In this document: positions 6,386-14,512 of the stretch, piece by piece
Position numbering within the stretch: position 1 is the first letter of the stretch
Layout of the letters: the number at the start of each line of letters is the position of its first letter
Assembly: GCA_002383285.1 (NCBI GenBank)
Contig: DFXU01000053.1
Location: 1 to 16,002, forward strand
Direction of reading: 5' to 3'
DNA length: 16,002 nt
From: Caryophanales bacterium UBA4100
GTDB lineage: Bacteria > Bacillota > Bacilli > Paenibacillales > UBA4045
Position numbers and translations under genes: made by a program
Notes under the pieces: model-generated
What the model saw: only the letters and a program-made list of their open reading frames with translations
Database searches by the model: none
Told to the model about the DNA's origin: nothing

Positions 6386-6724
6386 ATGATTCAAATCAAT
6401 GATAAAACTTATAAGCTTACACTTGAGCACAAAGATGGATGGAATCCCGATGCATTCAAGGAACGCTATAGTGATGTATTGGATCGATATGATTACATTG
6501 TTGGCGATTGGGGATATAGCCAGTTACGGCTTAAAGGGTTCTTTAAGGAGAATAGCTCTAAAGCGAATAAGGATACGAATATTATTAGCTTACAAGATTA
6601 CTTGAATGAATATTGCAATTTTGGTTGCGCCTACTTCGTTATTGAGAAAGGCCAGAATACTAGTCAGGTTCAAACGGAGGAAAGGCGACCTATTGTACCT
6701 ATAGAAGATGATCCCTCCGAATAG
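6386..6724 (+). CDS. yutD: YutD family protein
   Basis: This 112-residue protein is recognised as the YutD family (DUF1027), a small, conserved Firmicute protein of unknown molecular function. Characteristic segments are LEHKDGWNPDAFKERYSDVLDRYDYIVGDWGYSQLRLKGFF (about 14-54) and the YLNEYCNFGCAYFVIEK stretch with two cysteines (about 72-88). The tail (about 89-112) is acidic, polar and probably disordered. It has no signal peptide or membrane segment. ATG at 6386 follows an excellent GGAGGAG 8-10 bases upstream. It lies 22 bp after lipA on the same strand and is convergent with the NAD kinase gene, 16 bp away, with no visible terminator between the two. Confidence 0.9.
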   Translation: MIQINDKTYKLTLEHKDGWNPDAFKERYSDVLDRYDYIVGDWGYSQLRLKGFFKENSSKANKDTNIISLQDYLNEYCNFGCAYFVIEKGQNTSQVQTEERRPIVPIEDDPSE

Positions 6725-6740
6725 ATTAGCTTCTCAATTA

Positions 6741-7559
6741 CTAATAGGATGAATCATTGTTGATGAAAGCTTCCTTAACCCTTGTCCAGAAGGGGAAGGG
6801 GCGATAGCGAGCGAATTTAGCTTTTCGAATAGAGACCCTACAGCGAATATTGTCCACATCCACCATCTCTTTGTGGGTATGATCAATAGAGAGGTGTAGT
6901 TTTTGTCCTGTTCGCGGAATTATATCACAGTGATGATGGCTCGGAAGAATCATTGATGAGCCTAACGTACGGAATACCCGGTTGTTAATTGAAGCAATCT
7001 CAGCGATTTGAATAGATTCGTGAGAAGGATGAATGATGGCACCGCCTAGGCTTTTATTATATGCAGTGCTCCCAGATGGAGTTGAGACACAGATGCCGTC
7101 CCCTCGGAACATCTCGAACATCTCATCGTTAATATTTAACTGAGCAACTAGCGTGCCTTCTTCGCCCTTGACAGTAAATTCATTAAGGGCATAATGTATC
7201 GTCGATTCTGATTTATTCGTAATTACTATCTCTACTAGGGGATATTGGACAATACGAATATCCTTACCCAGTGTATGATTAGCCATGGAGTAAACAAGCT
7301 CTTCGATCTCGCCTGATTTCCAATCAGCAAAAAAACCCAAATGACCTGTATGTACGCCTACAAATGAGATACTCTCCCACTGATCAGCATAGGTATGGAA
7401 TGCGTGTAATAAAGTACCGTCACCGCCAATAGATACAACAATGTCGGGTGTTTTATCGTTTTCTATCATTCGTCCTGATTCAGATGCAAGTTGGTGAAAT
7501 TGTGTGGTAAGACGTACGGAATCTTCATCGCCACGATTGAGCACGGAATAATTTAACAA
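6741..7559 (-). CDS. nadK: NAD kinase
   Basis: The enzyme phosphorylates NAD to NADP using ATP or polyphosphate. The signature GGDGTLL (about residues 45-51) contains the catalytic Asp. VGVHTGHLGFF, the NE motif in ALNEFTVKG (about 126-127) and the glycine-rich GDGICVSTPSGSTAYNKSLGGAIIHP (about 154-178) are all present, so it should be active. I start it at TTG 7559 (272 aa), because GAGGA stands 8 bases before it and the product then begins MLNYSVLNRGDE, matching the family's short lead to RGDE. The ATG at 7574 overlaps that ribosome site and lacks one of its own. Firmicutes often have two NAD kinases; which paralogue this is cannot be told. ylbJ lies upstream on the same strand, but a separate promoter is likely (7593-7621). 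Confidence 0.93.
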   Translation of the reverse strand: MLNYSVLNRGDEDSVRLTTQFHQLASESGRMIENDKTPDIVVSIGGDGTLLHAFHTYADQWESISFVGVHTGHLGFFADWKSGEIEELVYSMANHTLGKDIRIVQYPLVEIVITNKSESTIHYALNEFTVKGEEGTLVAQLNINDEMFEMFRGDGICVSTPSGSTAYNKSLGGAIIHPSHESIQIAEIASINNRVFRTLGSSMILPSHHHCDIIPRTGQKLHLSIDHTHKEMVDVDNIRCRVSIRKAKFARYRPFPFWTRVKEAFINNDSSY

Positions 7560-7567
7560 GTTTGTTT

Positions 7568-7572
7568 TCCTC
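7568..7572 (-). promoter_or_regulatory. Ribosome binding site deciding the NAD kinase start
   Basis: GAGGA on the minus strand is 8 bases before TTG 7559 and overlaps the alternative ATG (7574). It supports the shorter protein. Confidence 0.55.
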
Positions 7573-7592
7573 ATTTCAAGATAGATGATTCC

Positions 7593-7621
7593 ATCATAAT
7601 CAATATTATGAATGAAAACAA
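7593..7621 (-). promoter_or_regulatory. Candidate sigma-A promoter for the NAD kinase gene
   Basis: On the minus strand TTGTTT (7621-7616) and TATGAT (7598-7593) are separated by 17 bases, upstream of the TTG start and just past the ylbJ stop. This would let NAD kinase be made independently of the sporulation gene ylbJ. Confidence 0.5.
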
Positions 7622-7630
7622 CTTATAGCA

Positions 7631-8857
7631 TCAAGCTGCACGAAACAATCGGTTGATCGTTATGTAGATAAAGGAGCAGAGAGATATAAGAAGCAAAGGT
7701 AGGGCTAAAGCTCCCAGGATAATAATAAAGCTGAACTGAAATGACGGATTGAATGCAGATAAACCACCTACAGGGATGAACACTTCCACAGCTGCTCTTA
7801 TGCCTTCTGTTGGAAGCCAGAGGATATAGACAAGTAACATCGCAATGACAGCGTGTAACAATCTAGCTAATAGAAATGGTGTATAGCGAAGATCTGTCCG
7901 ACTAAGCAAGCTTGAAATTTGTGCATGCACACATAAACCGGCCCAGGATAGGATGAATGAAGCGAACGCTACCTTATGGATGAGAGGGATAGTGGATGCC
8001 GAACTACCGACGGCTTTGGCGCCCAGGGTTACCTCGAATATCCCATCCACTAAGGAGGGGGATAATTGTGCAGGAAGCTTAATAAGCTGTAAGAGATTAG
8101 CTAATATGGAGTAGGTGAAATTTAATAGACCAATTAAGGAAAGCTGCTCTAGAATCACGGAGACAAAGATGACCAGCCCCCCAATCATAAAAACTAACTT
8201 TAGGCTAGTTTGAATCGCTTGTTGAAGCATTAAACCTAAAGATCGTCCATCCTGTATTCGGGCTTTATGCATTGCTATAAACGCATTCTTCAATATGGAG
8301 CCTTGCTCCTTAATGACTGGAAAGACAATAAAGGGGGTTTGCTTCCCATGATACCTCATGAGTAATCCCAATATTAGTCCCCCACCATAGTGTGATATTG
8401 CGAGTATAACAGCTAAACTAGGGTTATGAAAAAAACCAACTGCAACTGCACCAATGAGAAAAATGGGATCTGATGTGGATGTGAATGCGACAAGACGCTC
8501 GGCCTCGTCACGATCAATTAACTTTCTTTCCCAGAGCTGAGATGTCAACCTTGCGCTAATAGGATAACCGGCAGCGAATCCCATAGCCATTACAAAACCA
8601 CCATAACCTGGTATACGGAAGATCGGTCGCATCATAGGGTCAAATAAGCCTCCTATAAAGTGGACAAGACCGAATCCAAGCAGAAGCTCGGAGATAACGA
8701 AGAATGGGAACAATGCAGGGAATAAGACATCCCACCATATAGAGACACCCTGCAGAGCTGAAGAGATCGTTTGCTCGGGGAATAATGGCATCAGTAGCAG
8801 CAAAGCAGTCCATGGAAGTAATATAATTAGAAATTTGAATTGAGATGATATAGGCAT
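7631..8857 (-). CDS. ylbJ: Sporulation integral membrane protein YlbJ
   Basis: This 408-residue polytopic membrane protein has about eight to ten hydrophobic segments, the first at about 8-26 and the last near 380-402. It is recognised as YlbJ, required for normal spore cortex formation in B. subtilis and expressed in the mother cell; the transported substrate is unknown. Two nucleoside-recognition (Gate)-type repeats are visible, with family motifs SIWWDVLFPALFPFFVISELL, GFAAGYPISARLTSQLWE (about 93-110), AFTSTSDPIFLIGAVAVGFF and DGIFEVTLGAKAV. ATG 8857 follows GGAGAG at a suitable distance. It stands alone or heads a transcript reaching the NAD kinase gene. Unlike in Bacillus as recalled, it is not beside coaD or rsmD here, so the location is rearranged relative to that genus. 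Confidence 0.93.
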   Translation of the reverse strand: MPISSQFKFLIILLPWTALLLLMPLFPEQTISSALQGVSIWWDVLFPALFPFFVISELLLGFGLVHFIGGLFDPMMRPIFRIPGYGGFVMAMGFAAGYPISARLTSQLWERKLIDRDEAERLVAFTSTSDPIFLIGAVAVGFFHNPSLAVILAISHYGGGLILGLLMRYHGKQTPFIVFPVIKEQGSILKNAFIAMHKARIQDGRSLGLMLQQAIQTSLKLVFMIGGLVIFVSVILEQLSLIGLLNFTYSILANLLQLIKLPAQLSPSLVDGIFEVTLGAKAVGSSASTIPLIHKVAFASFILSWAGLCVHAQISSLLSRTDLRYTPFLLARLLHAVIAMLLVYILWLPTEGIRAAVEVFIPVGGLSAFNPSFQFSFIIILGALALPLLLISLCSFIYITINRLFRAA

Positions 8858-8933
8858 GGAATTCTCTCCAATCTTAGTTGATAAAGTTCACAGCTAGTCC
8901 TACTCTGTTGTGCTATTATCCTATGTATGCGCA

Positions 8934-8942
8934 TGCTATAAT
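8934..8942 (+). promoter_or_regulatory. Candidate extended -10 promoter for the DUF2225 gene
   Basis: TGCTATAAT at 8934-8942 is a full extended -10 match on the plus strand. The -35 region is weak. About 107 bases of A/T-rich leader separate it from the TTG start at 9050. Confidence 0.45.
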
Positions 8943-9049
8943 AGAAATAATTGAGTCTGCAGTACTGTTTTTTTATTCTATTCTTCATCGGATTAATCAA
9001 TATTACCTAGTTAAGTTTCTTAATTACAAAAAAAAAGGGGGGTTCTTTT

Positions 9050-9754
9050 TTGTTGGAACCACTGTTTCTTGTCAATATAAATTGTATAAATTGTGAGAAT
9101 TCCTTTAAATCATCAAGAGTGCGCCCCAGCTTTAAAAAATCCTATGCTAAGGACACTGATTTTTATAGTCATTATAAAGAAATTAATCCAGATTATTATG
9201 TCGTAAGAGTTTGTCCGTTCTGTGGATTTGCGACTACAGAGCATACAGAGAACAAATTATCGAAGGACCAGAAGACCGTTTTTAAAGAGAAGATAGGTTC
9301 TCAATGGAAGATGCGAGATTATAGTGGGGAACGTACGTGGGACGATGCGATGCAAACGATGAAGCTGGCACTATTGTGTTGTCAGATTAAAGAAGAGAAA
9401 CCAAGGATAATTGCGGGGTTACTACATCATATCTCCTGGTTACACAGAGCAAAAGATGATCAAGCGAATGAAATGCGATTCATGAAATTTGCTCTTGATG
9501 CATATATTCAAGTTTTCGAAACCGAACAGTTGGATTTGAACAATGCACGTTTGATGTACCTAATAGGTGAGCTCCATCGCAGGTTAGGTAACTATAATGA
9601 TGCAGTGCGATGGTTTTCGAGAGTTATACAAGATAAACGGATCATGGATGCTTCCATGATTAAGGCTTGCAGGGAGCAATGGGCAGCAACCCGTGAGGAT
9701 ATGATTGCCGCCAAGCTGGAGCTTCCTGAAGAAATGAAGGAAAAGAGAGCATAG
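9050..9754 (+). CDS. DUF2225 family protein with CxxC zinc-binding pairs
   Basis: The 234-residue cytosolic protein is recognised as the DUF2225 family, common in Firmicutes, of unknown function. The N-terminal part has two CxxC pairs, C12/C15 (NCINCENSF) and C55/C58 (CPFCGFA), probably a zinc site. The remainder is helical, with a TPR-like region (about 105-215) containing LALLCCQIK, YLIGELHRRLGNYNDAVRWFSRVIQDK and a C-terminal EQWAATREDM stretch; the Gly-Asn-Tyr-x-x-Ala pattern is TPR-like. TTG at 9050 was chosen (a second TTG follows at 9053); the G-run at 9037-9042, after an A-run, is the ribosome site. It is convergent with the small yycC-like gene 24 bp downstream and divergent from ylbJ. 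Confidence 0.85.
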   Translation: MLEPLFLVNINCINCENSFKSSRVRPSFKKSYAKDTDFYSHYKEINPDYYVVRVCPFCGFATTEHTENKLSKDQKTVFKEKIGSQWKMRDYSGERTWDDAMQTMKLALLCCQIKEEKPRIIAGLLHHISWLHRAKDDQANEMRFMKFALDAYIQVFETEQLDLNNARLMYLIGELHRRLGNYNDAVRWFSRVIQDKRIMDASMIKACREQWAATREDMIAAKLELPEEMKEKRA

Positions 9755-9778
9755 TATAAACGAATAGATAATTTTCAG

Positions 9779-9952
9779 CTATACTGTAGGCTTCGGATTG
9801 TCTCCGTCGTCTTTTTTCTGTTCTTCAGCTGCGAGTTCTGCCAATTTCTGCAAGAGAATATGCTTAGGCATATGCATCAGGTGTTCAATTGGGATTTTAA
9901 GCTGCTCGGATAATTTAATTGCGGTTTCTGCAGATATTTGTAGGGGTTGCAC
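9779..9952 (-). CDS. yycC: YycC-like small protein
   Basis: A 57-codon gene read on the minus strand: GTG at 9952, stop TAG at 9779-9781. It has a textbook ribosome site, GGAGG seven bases before the GTG. The product begins MQPLQISAETAIKLSEQLK, continues IPIEHLMHMPKHILLQKLAEL and ends with a charged tail, EEQKKDDGDNPKPTV. The combination of LQISAETA and MHMPxHILLQKLAEL is what I recall for the YycC family, a small Firmicute protein of unknown function. No transmembrane segment is present; the fold is probably two helices. It sits alone between the DUF2225 gene (convergent) and the oligoendopeptidase gene (divergent). It is easily missed because of its size and GTG start. Confidence 0.8.
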   Translation of the reverse strand: MQPLQISAETAIKLSEQLKIPIEHLMHMPKHILLQKLAELAAEEQKKDDGDNPKPTV

Positions 9953-10039
9953 GTAATGTCCTCCATTCGGTAAGATAATTGAATAGCTTTAGTTTACATG
10001 CAAGATATCGTATTATCAAATTAATTAGGTGGTGGTCAC

Positions 10040-11824
10040 TTGCTAGGCACAATAAGTCAAAGATGGAAATTGGAAATGTTCCCTGGAGGTAGTGCTTCTT
10101 CTCTGTTCAAAGAGCATGTTACACAGCTTAGAGGTGAACTCGATCAGCTCACCTCTAAGCTGATACTTAAGAATATACCGGTTGAAGATGAGCAGGGGTG
10201 GCTAACACTTCTGAATAGTATTCAATTCATTACAGGTGCGCTTAGGGAGGCAGATTCATTCGTATCCTGCTTGAATGCCCAAGATCAGAACGATGAAGAG
10301 GCAAGGCGATTAACGGGAATAATCAAAAGCTTATACGCGGATTATGCTTCAGCATTAAATTACTGGGAAGATTGGTTTCTGACTTTAGATAATAGGGAAT
10401 GGGAACAGCTGTGTCAATACGATTTTATCCAAGCTGTGAAATTCCCATTACAGGAGCGCAGAGAGCTTGCTAAAGAAAAGCTGTCTTCTACGATGGAGAC
10501 ACTCATCAATGAGCTAGCAGTCGATGGCTATCATGGATGGGGTGAGCATTATAATACAGTTGTACGACATGTAGTTGTTACTTATGAGGATGCACAAGGA
10601 ATCAAGCATGATTGGTCGGCAGGGCAGGCTGCTAATCAACTAAATCATTCGGATCGGTCTGTCAGATCAAATGTATTCGAGTTATGGGAGCAGGCATGGT
10701 CGGAGCAGGCAGATCATTGTGCAGATACTTTAAATCACTTGGCAGGCTTTAGATTAGGTGTATACAAGAGACGAGGCTGGGGTTCTGTACTGAAAGAGCC
10801 CTTAGCAATGAATCGTATGAGTGAACAAACCTTGTCAACGATGTGGTCTGTAATTGAAGCGAATAAACAGCCGTTTATTGAATACTTCAGAAGAAAAGCT
10901 AATCTGCTAGGTGTTGAACGATTAAGCTGGCATGATGTTGAAGTACCGTTGGTTGGAGAGCAAACGAGCTACTCATTCGAAGCAGCGGCTCAATTGATTG
11001 TTGAACAATTCAGTCTGTTCAGCAGGGATCTGGCCGAATTTGCTACCTTAGCTTTCCAACAGCATTGGATTGAAGCCGAAGACCGACCAGGCAAACGCCC
11101 TGGAGGATTCTGTACTTCATTCCCTATGAGCAAAGAAACTCGTATATTCATGACTTATGCGGGAACCGCTTCTAATGTCTCTACTCTAGCTCACGAATTA
11201 GGGCACGCTTATCACCAGCACGTTATGAATGATTTACCCCATCTTGCACAGGACTACGCGATGAATGTAGCGGAAACTGCCTCAACCTTCGCTGAATTAA
11301 TCGTCGCAGATGCAACAGTACGAGCTGCTAGAACAGAACAAGAACGGATCACTCTCTTAGAAGACAAGATTCAGCGTTCTGTCGCATTCTTCATGAATAT
11401 TCATGCAAGATTCTTATTTGAGAATGAATTTTATCATAAGCGTGAAGAAGGATTGGTTTCTGCAAAACAGTTAAATGAAATGATGATTCGAGCTCAGAAG
11501 GAAGCATATTGTAATGAATTGTCGGAATATCATCCACACTTCTGGGCAGCTAAGCTTCACTTTTATCTTACGGATGTCCCATTCTATAATTTCCCTTACA
11601 CCTTTGGCTACTTGTTCAGTGCAGGTCTTTATGCTCAGTCAATAGCAGAAGGTTCTGGATTTGCTGAGAAGTATGTAGCTCTGCTAAGGGACACTGGAAT
11701 TATGACAGTTGAGCAGCTTGCAGCCAAGCATCTGGGCGTTGACTTAACTAAGCCGGATTTTTGGCAGGCAGCAGTTGACGTAACGCTTGAGGACGTTAGA
11801 TTATTCTTAGAACTAACGAAATGA
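10040..11824 (+). CDS. M3 family oligoendopeptidase (PepF-like)
   Basis: This cytosolic zinc metallopeptidase of 594 residues cleaves oligopeptides. The zinc motif AHELGHAYH has His385, Glu386 and His389, and the third ligand should be Glu412 in NVAETASTFAE. Other M3/PepF features are GKRPGGFCTS (about 351-360), the ITLLEDKIQRSVAFFMNIHARFLFE helix region and the C-terminal YTFGYLFSAGLYA segment. The N-terminal half is the helical lid of the family, and length is normal (about 590-600). It has no signal peptide. TTG at 10040 follows GGTGGTGG at short distance. The asd gene starts 50-70 bp downstream on the same strand without an intervening terminator, so co-transcription is possible though they are functionally unrelated. 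The natural substrate cannot be inferred. Confidence 0.94.
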   Translation: MLGTISQRWKLEMFPGGSASSLFKEHVTQLRGELDQLTSKLILKNIPVEDEQGWLTLLNSIQFITGALREADSFVSCLNAQDQNDEEARRLTGIIKSLYADYASALNYWEDWFLTLDNREWEQLCQYDFIQAVKFPLQERRELAKEKLSSTMETLINELAVDGYHGWGEHYNTVVRHVVVTYEDAQGIKHDWSAGQAANQLNHSDRSVRSNVFELWEQAWSEQADHCADTLNHLAGFRLGVYKRRGWGSVLKEPLAMNRMSEQTLSTMWSVIEANKQPFIEYFRRKANLLGVERLSWHDVEVPLVGEQTSYSFEAAAQLIVEQFSLFSRDLAEFATLAFQQHWIEAEDRPGKRPGGFCTSFPMSKETRIFMTYAGTASNVSTLAHELGHAYHQHVMNDLPHLAQDYAMNVAETASTFAELIVADATVRAARTEQERITLLEDKIQRSVAFFMNIHARFLFENEFYHKREEGLVSAKQLNEMMIRAQKEAYCNELSEYHPHFWAAKLHFYLTDVPFYNFPYTFGYLFSAGLYAQSIAEGSGFAEKYVALLRDTGIMTVEQLAAKHLGVDLTKPDFWQAAVDVTLEDVRLFLELTK

Positions 11825-11877
11825 GCATTAAGAAGTATGTTTACCTCACAAAGGATATCTGATAGTGTCTAATAATG

Positions 11878-11883
11878 AAAGGA
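11878..11883 (+). promoter_or_regulatory. Ribosome binding site for asd, favouring the downstream ATG
   Basis: AAAGGA lies 12 bases before ATG 11896 and inside the first codons of the longer frame from ATG 11875, which itself has no ribosome site nearby. This favours 11896 as the start, although the spacing is slightly long. Confidence 0.4.
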
Positions 11884-11895
11884 TTTGAATATCTT

Positions 11896-12981
11896 ATGAT
11901 GCAGAAACTGAAGGTTGGTATTGTTGGAGGAACGGGTATGGTTGGTCAGCGGTTCGTACAGCTATTGGATCAGCACCCCTGGTTTAAGGTAACAGCTATT
12001 GCGGCTAGTGCCAGCTCGGCAGGTAAAACGTATGAAGAATCTGTGCAAGGTAGATGGAAGTTGTCTAGCCCGATTCCTGAAGAAGTGAAGAACATCATTG
12101 TTCAAGATGCTTCTAAAGTAAATGAGGTTGCGACGAATGTGGATTTTATTTTTTGTGCAGTTGATATGAAAAAGAACGAAATTCAAGCGTTGGAAGAGGC
12201 GTACGCCAAAGCCGGTACCCCGGTCATTTCCAATAATTCAGCACACCGATGGACGCCTGATATCCCAATGGTAATTCCGGAAATTAACCCAGGGCATATT
12301 GAAGTAATCGCGGCTCAGAGAAAGCGGCTTAATACATCAACAGGGTTTATTGCAGTCAAGCCCAACTGTTCTATTCAGAGCTATGTTCCAGCGCTGCATG
12401 CACTGTTAGAGTTTAAGCCGACATTGGTGGTTGCATCAACGTATCAAGCGATTTCCGGGGCAGGCAAGAATTTTACAGATTGGCCCGATATGTTAGATAA
12501 CGTTATTCCTTATATTGGCGGTGAGGAAGAAAAAAGTGAGCAGGAGCCACTTCGTATCTGGGGTAGCATTGTAAATGATCAAATTATAAAAGCAAATGCA
12601 CCTTTGATTACAACGCAATGTATTCGCGTTCCCGTAACGGATGGACATCTGGCAACGGTATTCGTTTCGTTCGAGAACAAGCCTGCAAAAGAGGAAATTC
12701 TCAATCGTTGGCTGCAATTCTTAGGGCGACCACAGGAGCTGGGGTTACCAAGCGCACCGAAGCAGTTTATTACTTATTTTGAAGAAGAGAACAGACCGCA
12801 GACGAAGCTTGATCGTGACATCGAGCGCGGTATGGGAGTTTCCGTGGGCAGATTACGTGAGGATTCAATATATGATTATAAATTCGTAGGTCTATCGCAT
12901 AATACATTACGCGGAGCAGCGGGCGGAGCAGTTCTGATTGCCGAGCTGCTTAAAGCGGAAGGTTACATTCAGGCAAAGTAA
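11896..12981 (+). CDS. asd: Aspartate-semialdehyde dehydrogenase (archaeal/fungal-like class)
   Basis: Asd reduces aspartyl phosphate to aspartate semialdehyde with NADPH, the branch point to lysine/diaminopimelate, threonine and methionine. The N-terminal Rossmann motif KVGIVGGTGMVGQRF, the catalytic cysteine in VKPNCSIQS (Cys158 counted from ATG 11896), STYQAISGAG and the active-site His in VPVTDGHLATVF are visible. About 361 residues with NCSIQ rather than the usual bacterial NCTTI-type motif place it in the class first described in archaea and fungi, which some bacteria also carry. I chose ATG 11896 since AAAGGA lies within the longer frame; ATG 11875 would add MKGFEYL. It follows the oligoendopeptidase gene and ends before a strong bidirectional terminator. 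No lysC or dapA is adjacent, so it is separate from a dap cluster here. Confidence 0.94.
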   Translation: MMQKLKVGIVGGTGMVGQRFVQLLDQHPWFKVTAIAASASSAGKTYEESVQGRWKLSSPIPEEVKNIIVQDASKVNEVATNVDFIFCAVDMKKNEIQALEEAYAKAGTPVISNNSAHRWTPDIPMVIPEINPGHIEVIAAQRKRLNTSTGFIAVKPNCSIQSYVPALHALLEFKPTLVVASTYQAISGAGKNFTDWPDMLDNVIPYIGGEEEKSEQEPLRIWGSIVNDQIIKANAPLITTQCIRVPVTDGHLATVFVSFENKPAKEEILNRWLQFLGRPQELGLPSAPKQFITYFEEENRPQTKLDRDIERGMGVSVGRLREDSIYDYKFVGLSHNTLRGAAGGAVLIAELLKAEGYIQAK

Positions 12982-13037
12982 ACAGTGCGCAAAGAGGCCA
13001 ATAGGGGCACCCTAGGTTTTTAGTGAGGAATGTATAT

Positions 13038-13101
13038 AAAAATCGCGCTTTTGGTAATAATGGCAGCATCACACAACCATTCCAAAAGCGCGATTTTTTT
13101 T
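13038..13101. terminator. Bidirectional rho-independent terminator (asd / mcp)
   Basis: A perfect 17-bp stem pairs 13038-13054 (AAAAATCGCGCTTTTGG) with 13082-13098, followed on the plus strand by an unbroken T-run to 13101. On the minus strand the stem also ends in five T. The loop holds a smaller AATGG/CCATT stem. It lies between the 3' ends of asd (+) and the chemotaxis gene (-) and should stop both. Confidence 0.92.
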
Positions 13102-13135
13102 GTGAATATATTATACTATGATCAAAGCTGATCAA

Positions 13136-14392
13136 TTACATCTTGAACACTGATATTGTACGTTGAAGCTGGCCGACCGTTTGTTGCATTTGTTCAGCTT
13201 GTTCGACCATTGCCTGAACAGTGGCAATTTGTTCGGTCATTGATGCGGAGACTTCCTCAGTGCCAGCAGCAGATTGCTGTGTGATAGATGATATATTCTC
13301 CATTGCCGCCGAGATAAGCTTAGCACTGTCGAGCATGGTTTCACTTTCCTTAGCGAATGAAGTAATCTGTTCTGTGATAAAAGTAACACTGCCAACAATC
13401 TCTTCGAATACCTTCTCCGTTTCACTTATTAAATTATTCTGGGCTAGAACGATTTCTTGGTTAGCATCCATATTCTGAATAGCTAGCTTTATGCCTTGTT
13501 CAATTGCGCGAACCAAGTTAAACACCTCTTTAGTAGAGGAGGTTGACTCCTCAGCAAGCTTACGCACTTCTTGAGCAACAACTGCAAAGCCCTTACCGTG
13601 TTCACCAGCTCTTGCTGCTTCGATTGATGCATTGAGTGATAATAGATTCGTTTGTTCAGCTATTTCTGAAATTGATTTTGTGATTTTACTAATGCCTTGG
13701 GCTTGCTTAGCTAGCTGCTCAATGGTATCTGCGACAGCCTTAGTAGCATCAACATTTCGTTTCATTCCTTCACCCTGTCGTTCAACAGCGAAGCGGCCCT
13801 TCTCGACTAATTGTACAGCTTGCTCTGAACGGTCATTCATTGCCTTGGTGGAATGAGCATAGGTGGTTACCTTCTGCTCAATATCTCGAATTGAATTTGA
13901 GATACTACCAACATCCTCAGATATTTGGGAAGCGCCAGTTGCAAGCTCGCCGGATGAGATGGTTACTTGACTTAGGACATCCTTAAGATTCTGGTTGCGA
14001 CTATAAATTTGTCTGCTGGATTCTGAGACATGCTTTGTAATTCCATTGGTTTCTGTCAGAATATCTCGAAGCTTATCCATCATTTTATTGAAGCTTACCC
14101 CGAGCTCACCCATTGCGTCATTCGAGGTAATATGTACTTTCTGTGAGAAGTCCCCCTTGGAGATGTTTAAGGCTACTCGCGAGATAGCATCGATTGGCTC
14201 AGTAAGCAGCTTCTCTAGGTAATTAATTAAGGGATAAGATGCAATAGCTAGAACCACTGCTAGGATAACAACTAAGATCAGCGAAAAATCCAAATAGCTA
14301 GCAATAAGCAACAACAATGTGAAAACGATTACAATAAGATAGCATCCTAATCTTAATTTCGCCTTAAACGATTTCTCGCTCAACCAATTCAT
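13136..14392 (-). CDS. Methyl-accepting chemotaxis protein without extracellular sensor domain
   Basis: This 418-residue transducer has two adjacent membrane helices at about 15-33 and 36-56, joined by only a few residues (YLDF), so there is no extracellular ligand domain. A HAMP domain follows (about 57-109, with the LTEPIDAI start), then a coiled-coil signalling domain. The highly conserved hairpin tip IAEQTNLLSLNASIEAARAGEHGKGFAVVAQEVRKLAEES (244-283) binds CheA and CheW. Gln/Glu-rich heptads on both arms are candidate methylation sites. No CheR-tethering pentapeptide occurs at the C-terminus (ISVFKM). It may sense a membrane or cytosolic state, or take input from partner receptors. ATG 14392 has the ribosome site AAAGGGGA. 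It is divergent from the unknown gene at 14599 and monocistronic, ending at the terminator at 13038-13101. Confidence 0.93.
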   Translation of the reverse strand: MNWLSEKSFKAKLRLGCYLIVIVFTLLLLIASYLDFSLILVVILAVVLAIASYPLINYLEKLLTEPIDAISRVALNISKGDFSQKVHITSNDAMGELGVSFNKMMDKLRDILTETNGITKHVSESSRQIYSRNQNLKDVLSQVTISSGELATGASQISEDVGSISNSIRDIEQKVTTYAHSTKAMNDRSEQAVQLVEKGRFAVERQGEGMKRNVDATKAVADTIEQLAKQAQGISKITKSISEIAEQTNLLSLNASIEAARAGEHGKGFAVVAQEVRKLAEESTSSTKEVFNLVRAIEQGIKLAIQNMDANQEIVLAQNNLISETEKVFEEIVGSVTFITEQITSFAKESETMLDSAKLISAAMENISSITQQSAAGTEEVSASMTEQIATVQAMVEQAEQMQQTVGQLQRTISVFKM

Positions 14393-14430
14393 ATGTAGTC
14401 CCCTTTAAAAAAGAATGATGTTTGTATTTC

Positions 14431-14459
14431 ATTATAACATCGACATATTCAACGGTCTA
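14431..14459 (-). promoter_or_regulatory. Candidate sigma-A promoter for the chemotaxis gene
   Basis: On the minus strand TAGACC (14459-14454) and TATAAT (14436-14431) are 17 bases apart, about 40 bases before the ATG. The -10 is perfect and the -35 matches at four of six. I see no sigma-D motif, although sigma-D drives many motility genes. Confidence 0.5.
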
Positions 14460-14512
14460 TTGTCGAGTCATTGAAAAATACAATAATTTTGTAATAAATT
14501 TGTAAAAATATG

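Noticed and set aside
9027..9052. A-run, G-run and T-run before the DUF2225 gene as a terminator
   Set aside because: The runs do not form a proper GC-rich stem, and the G-run is correctly placed as the ribosome site of the TTG start.
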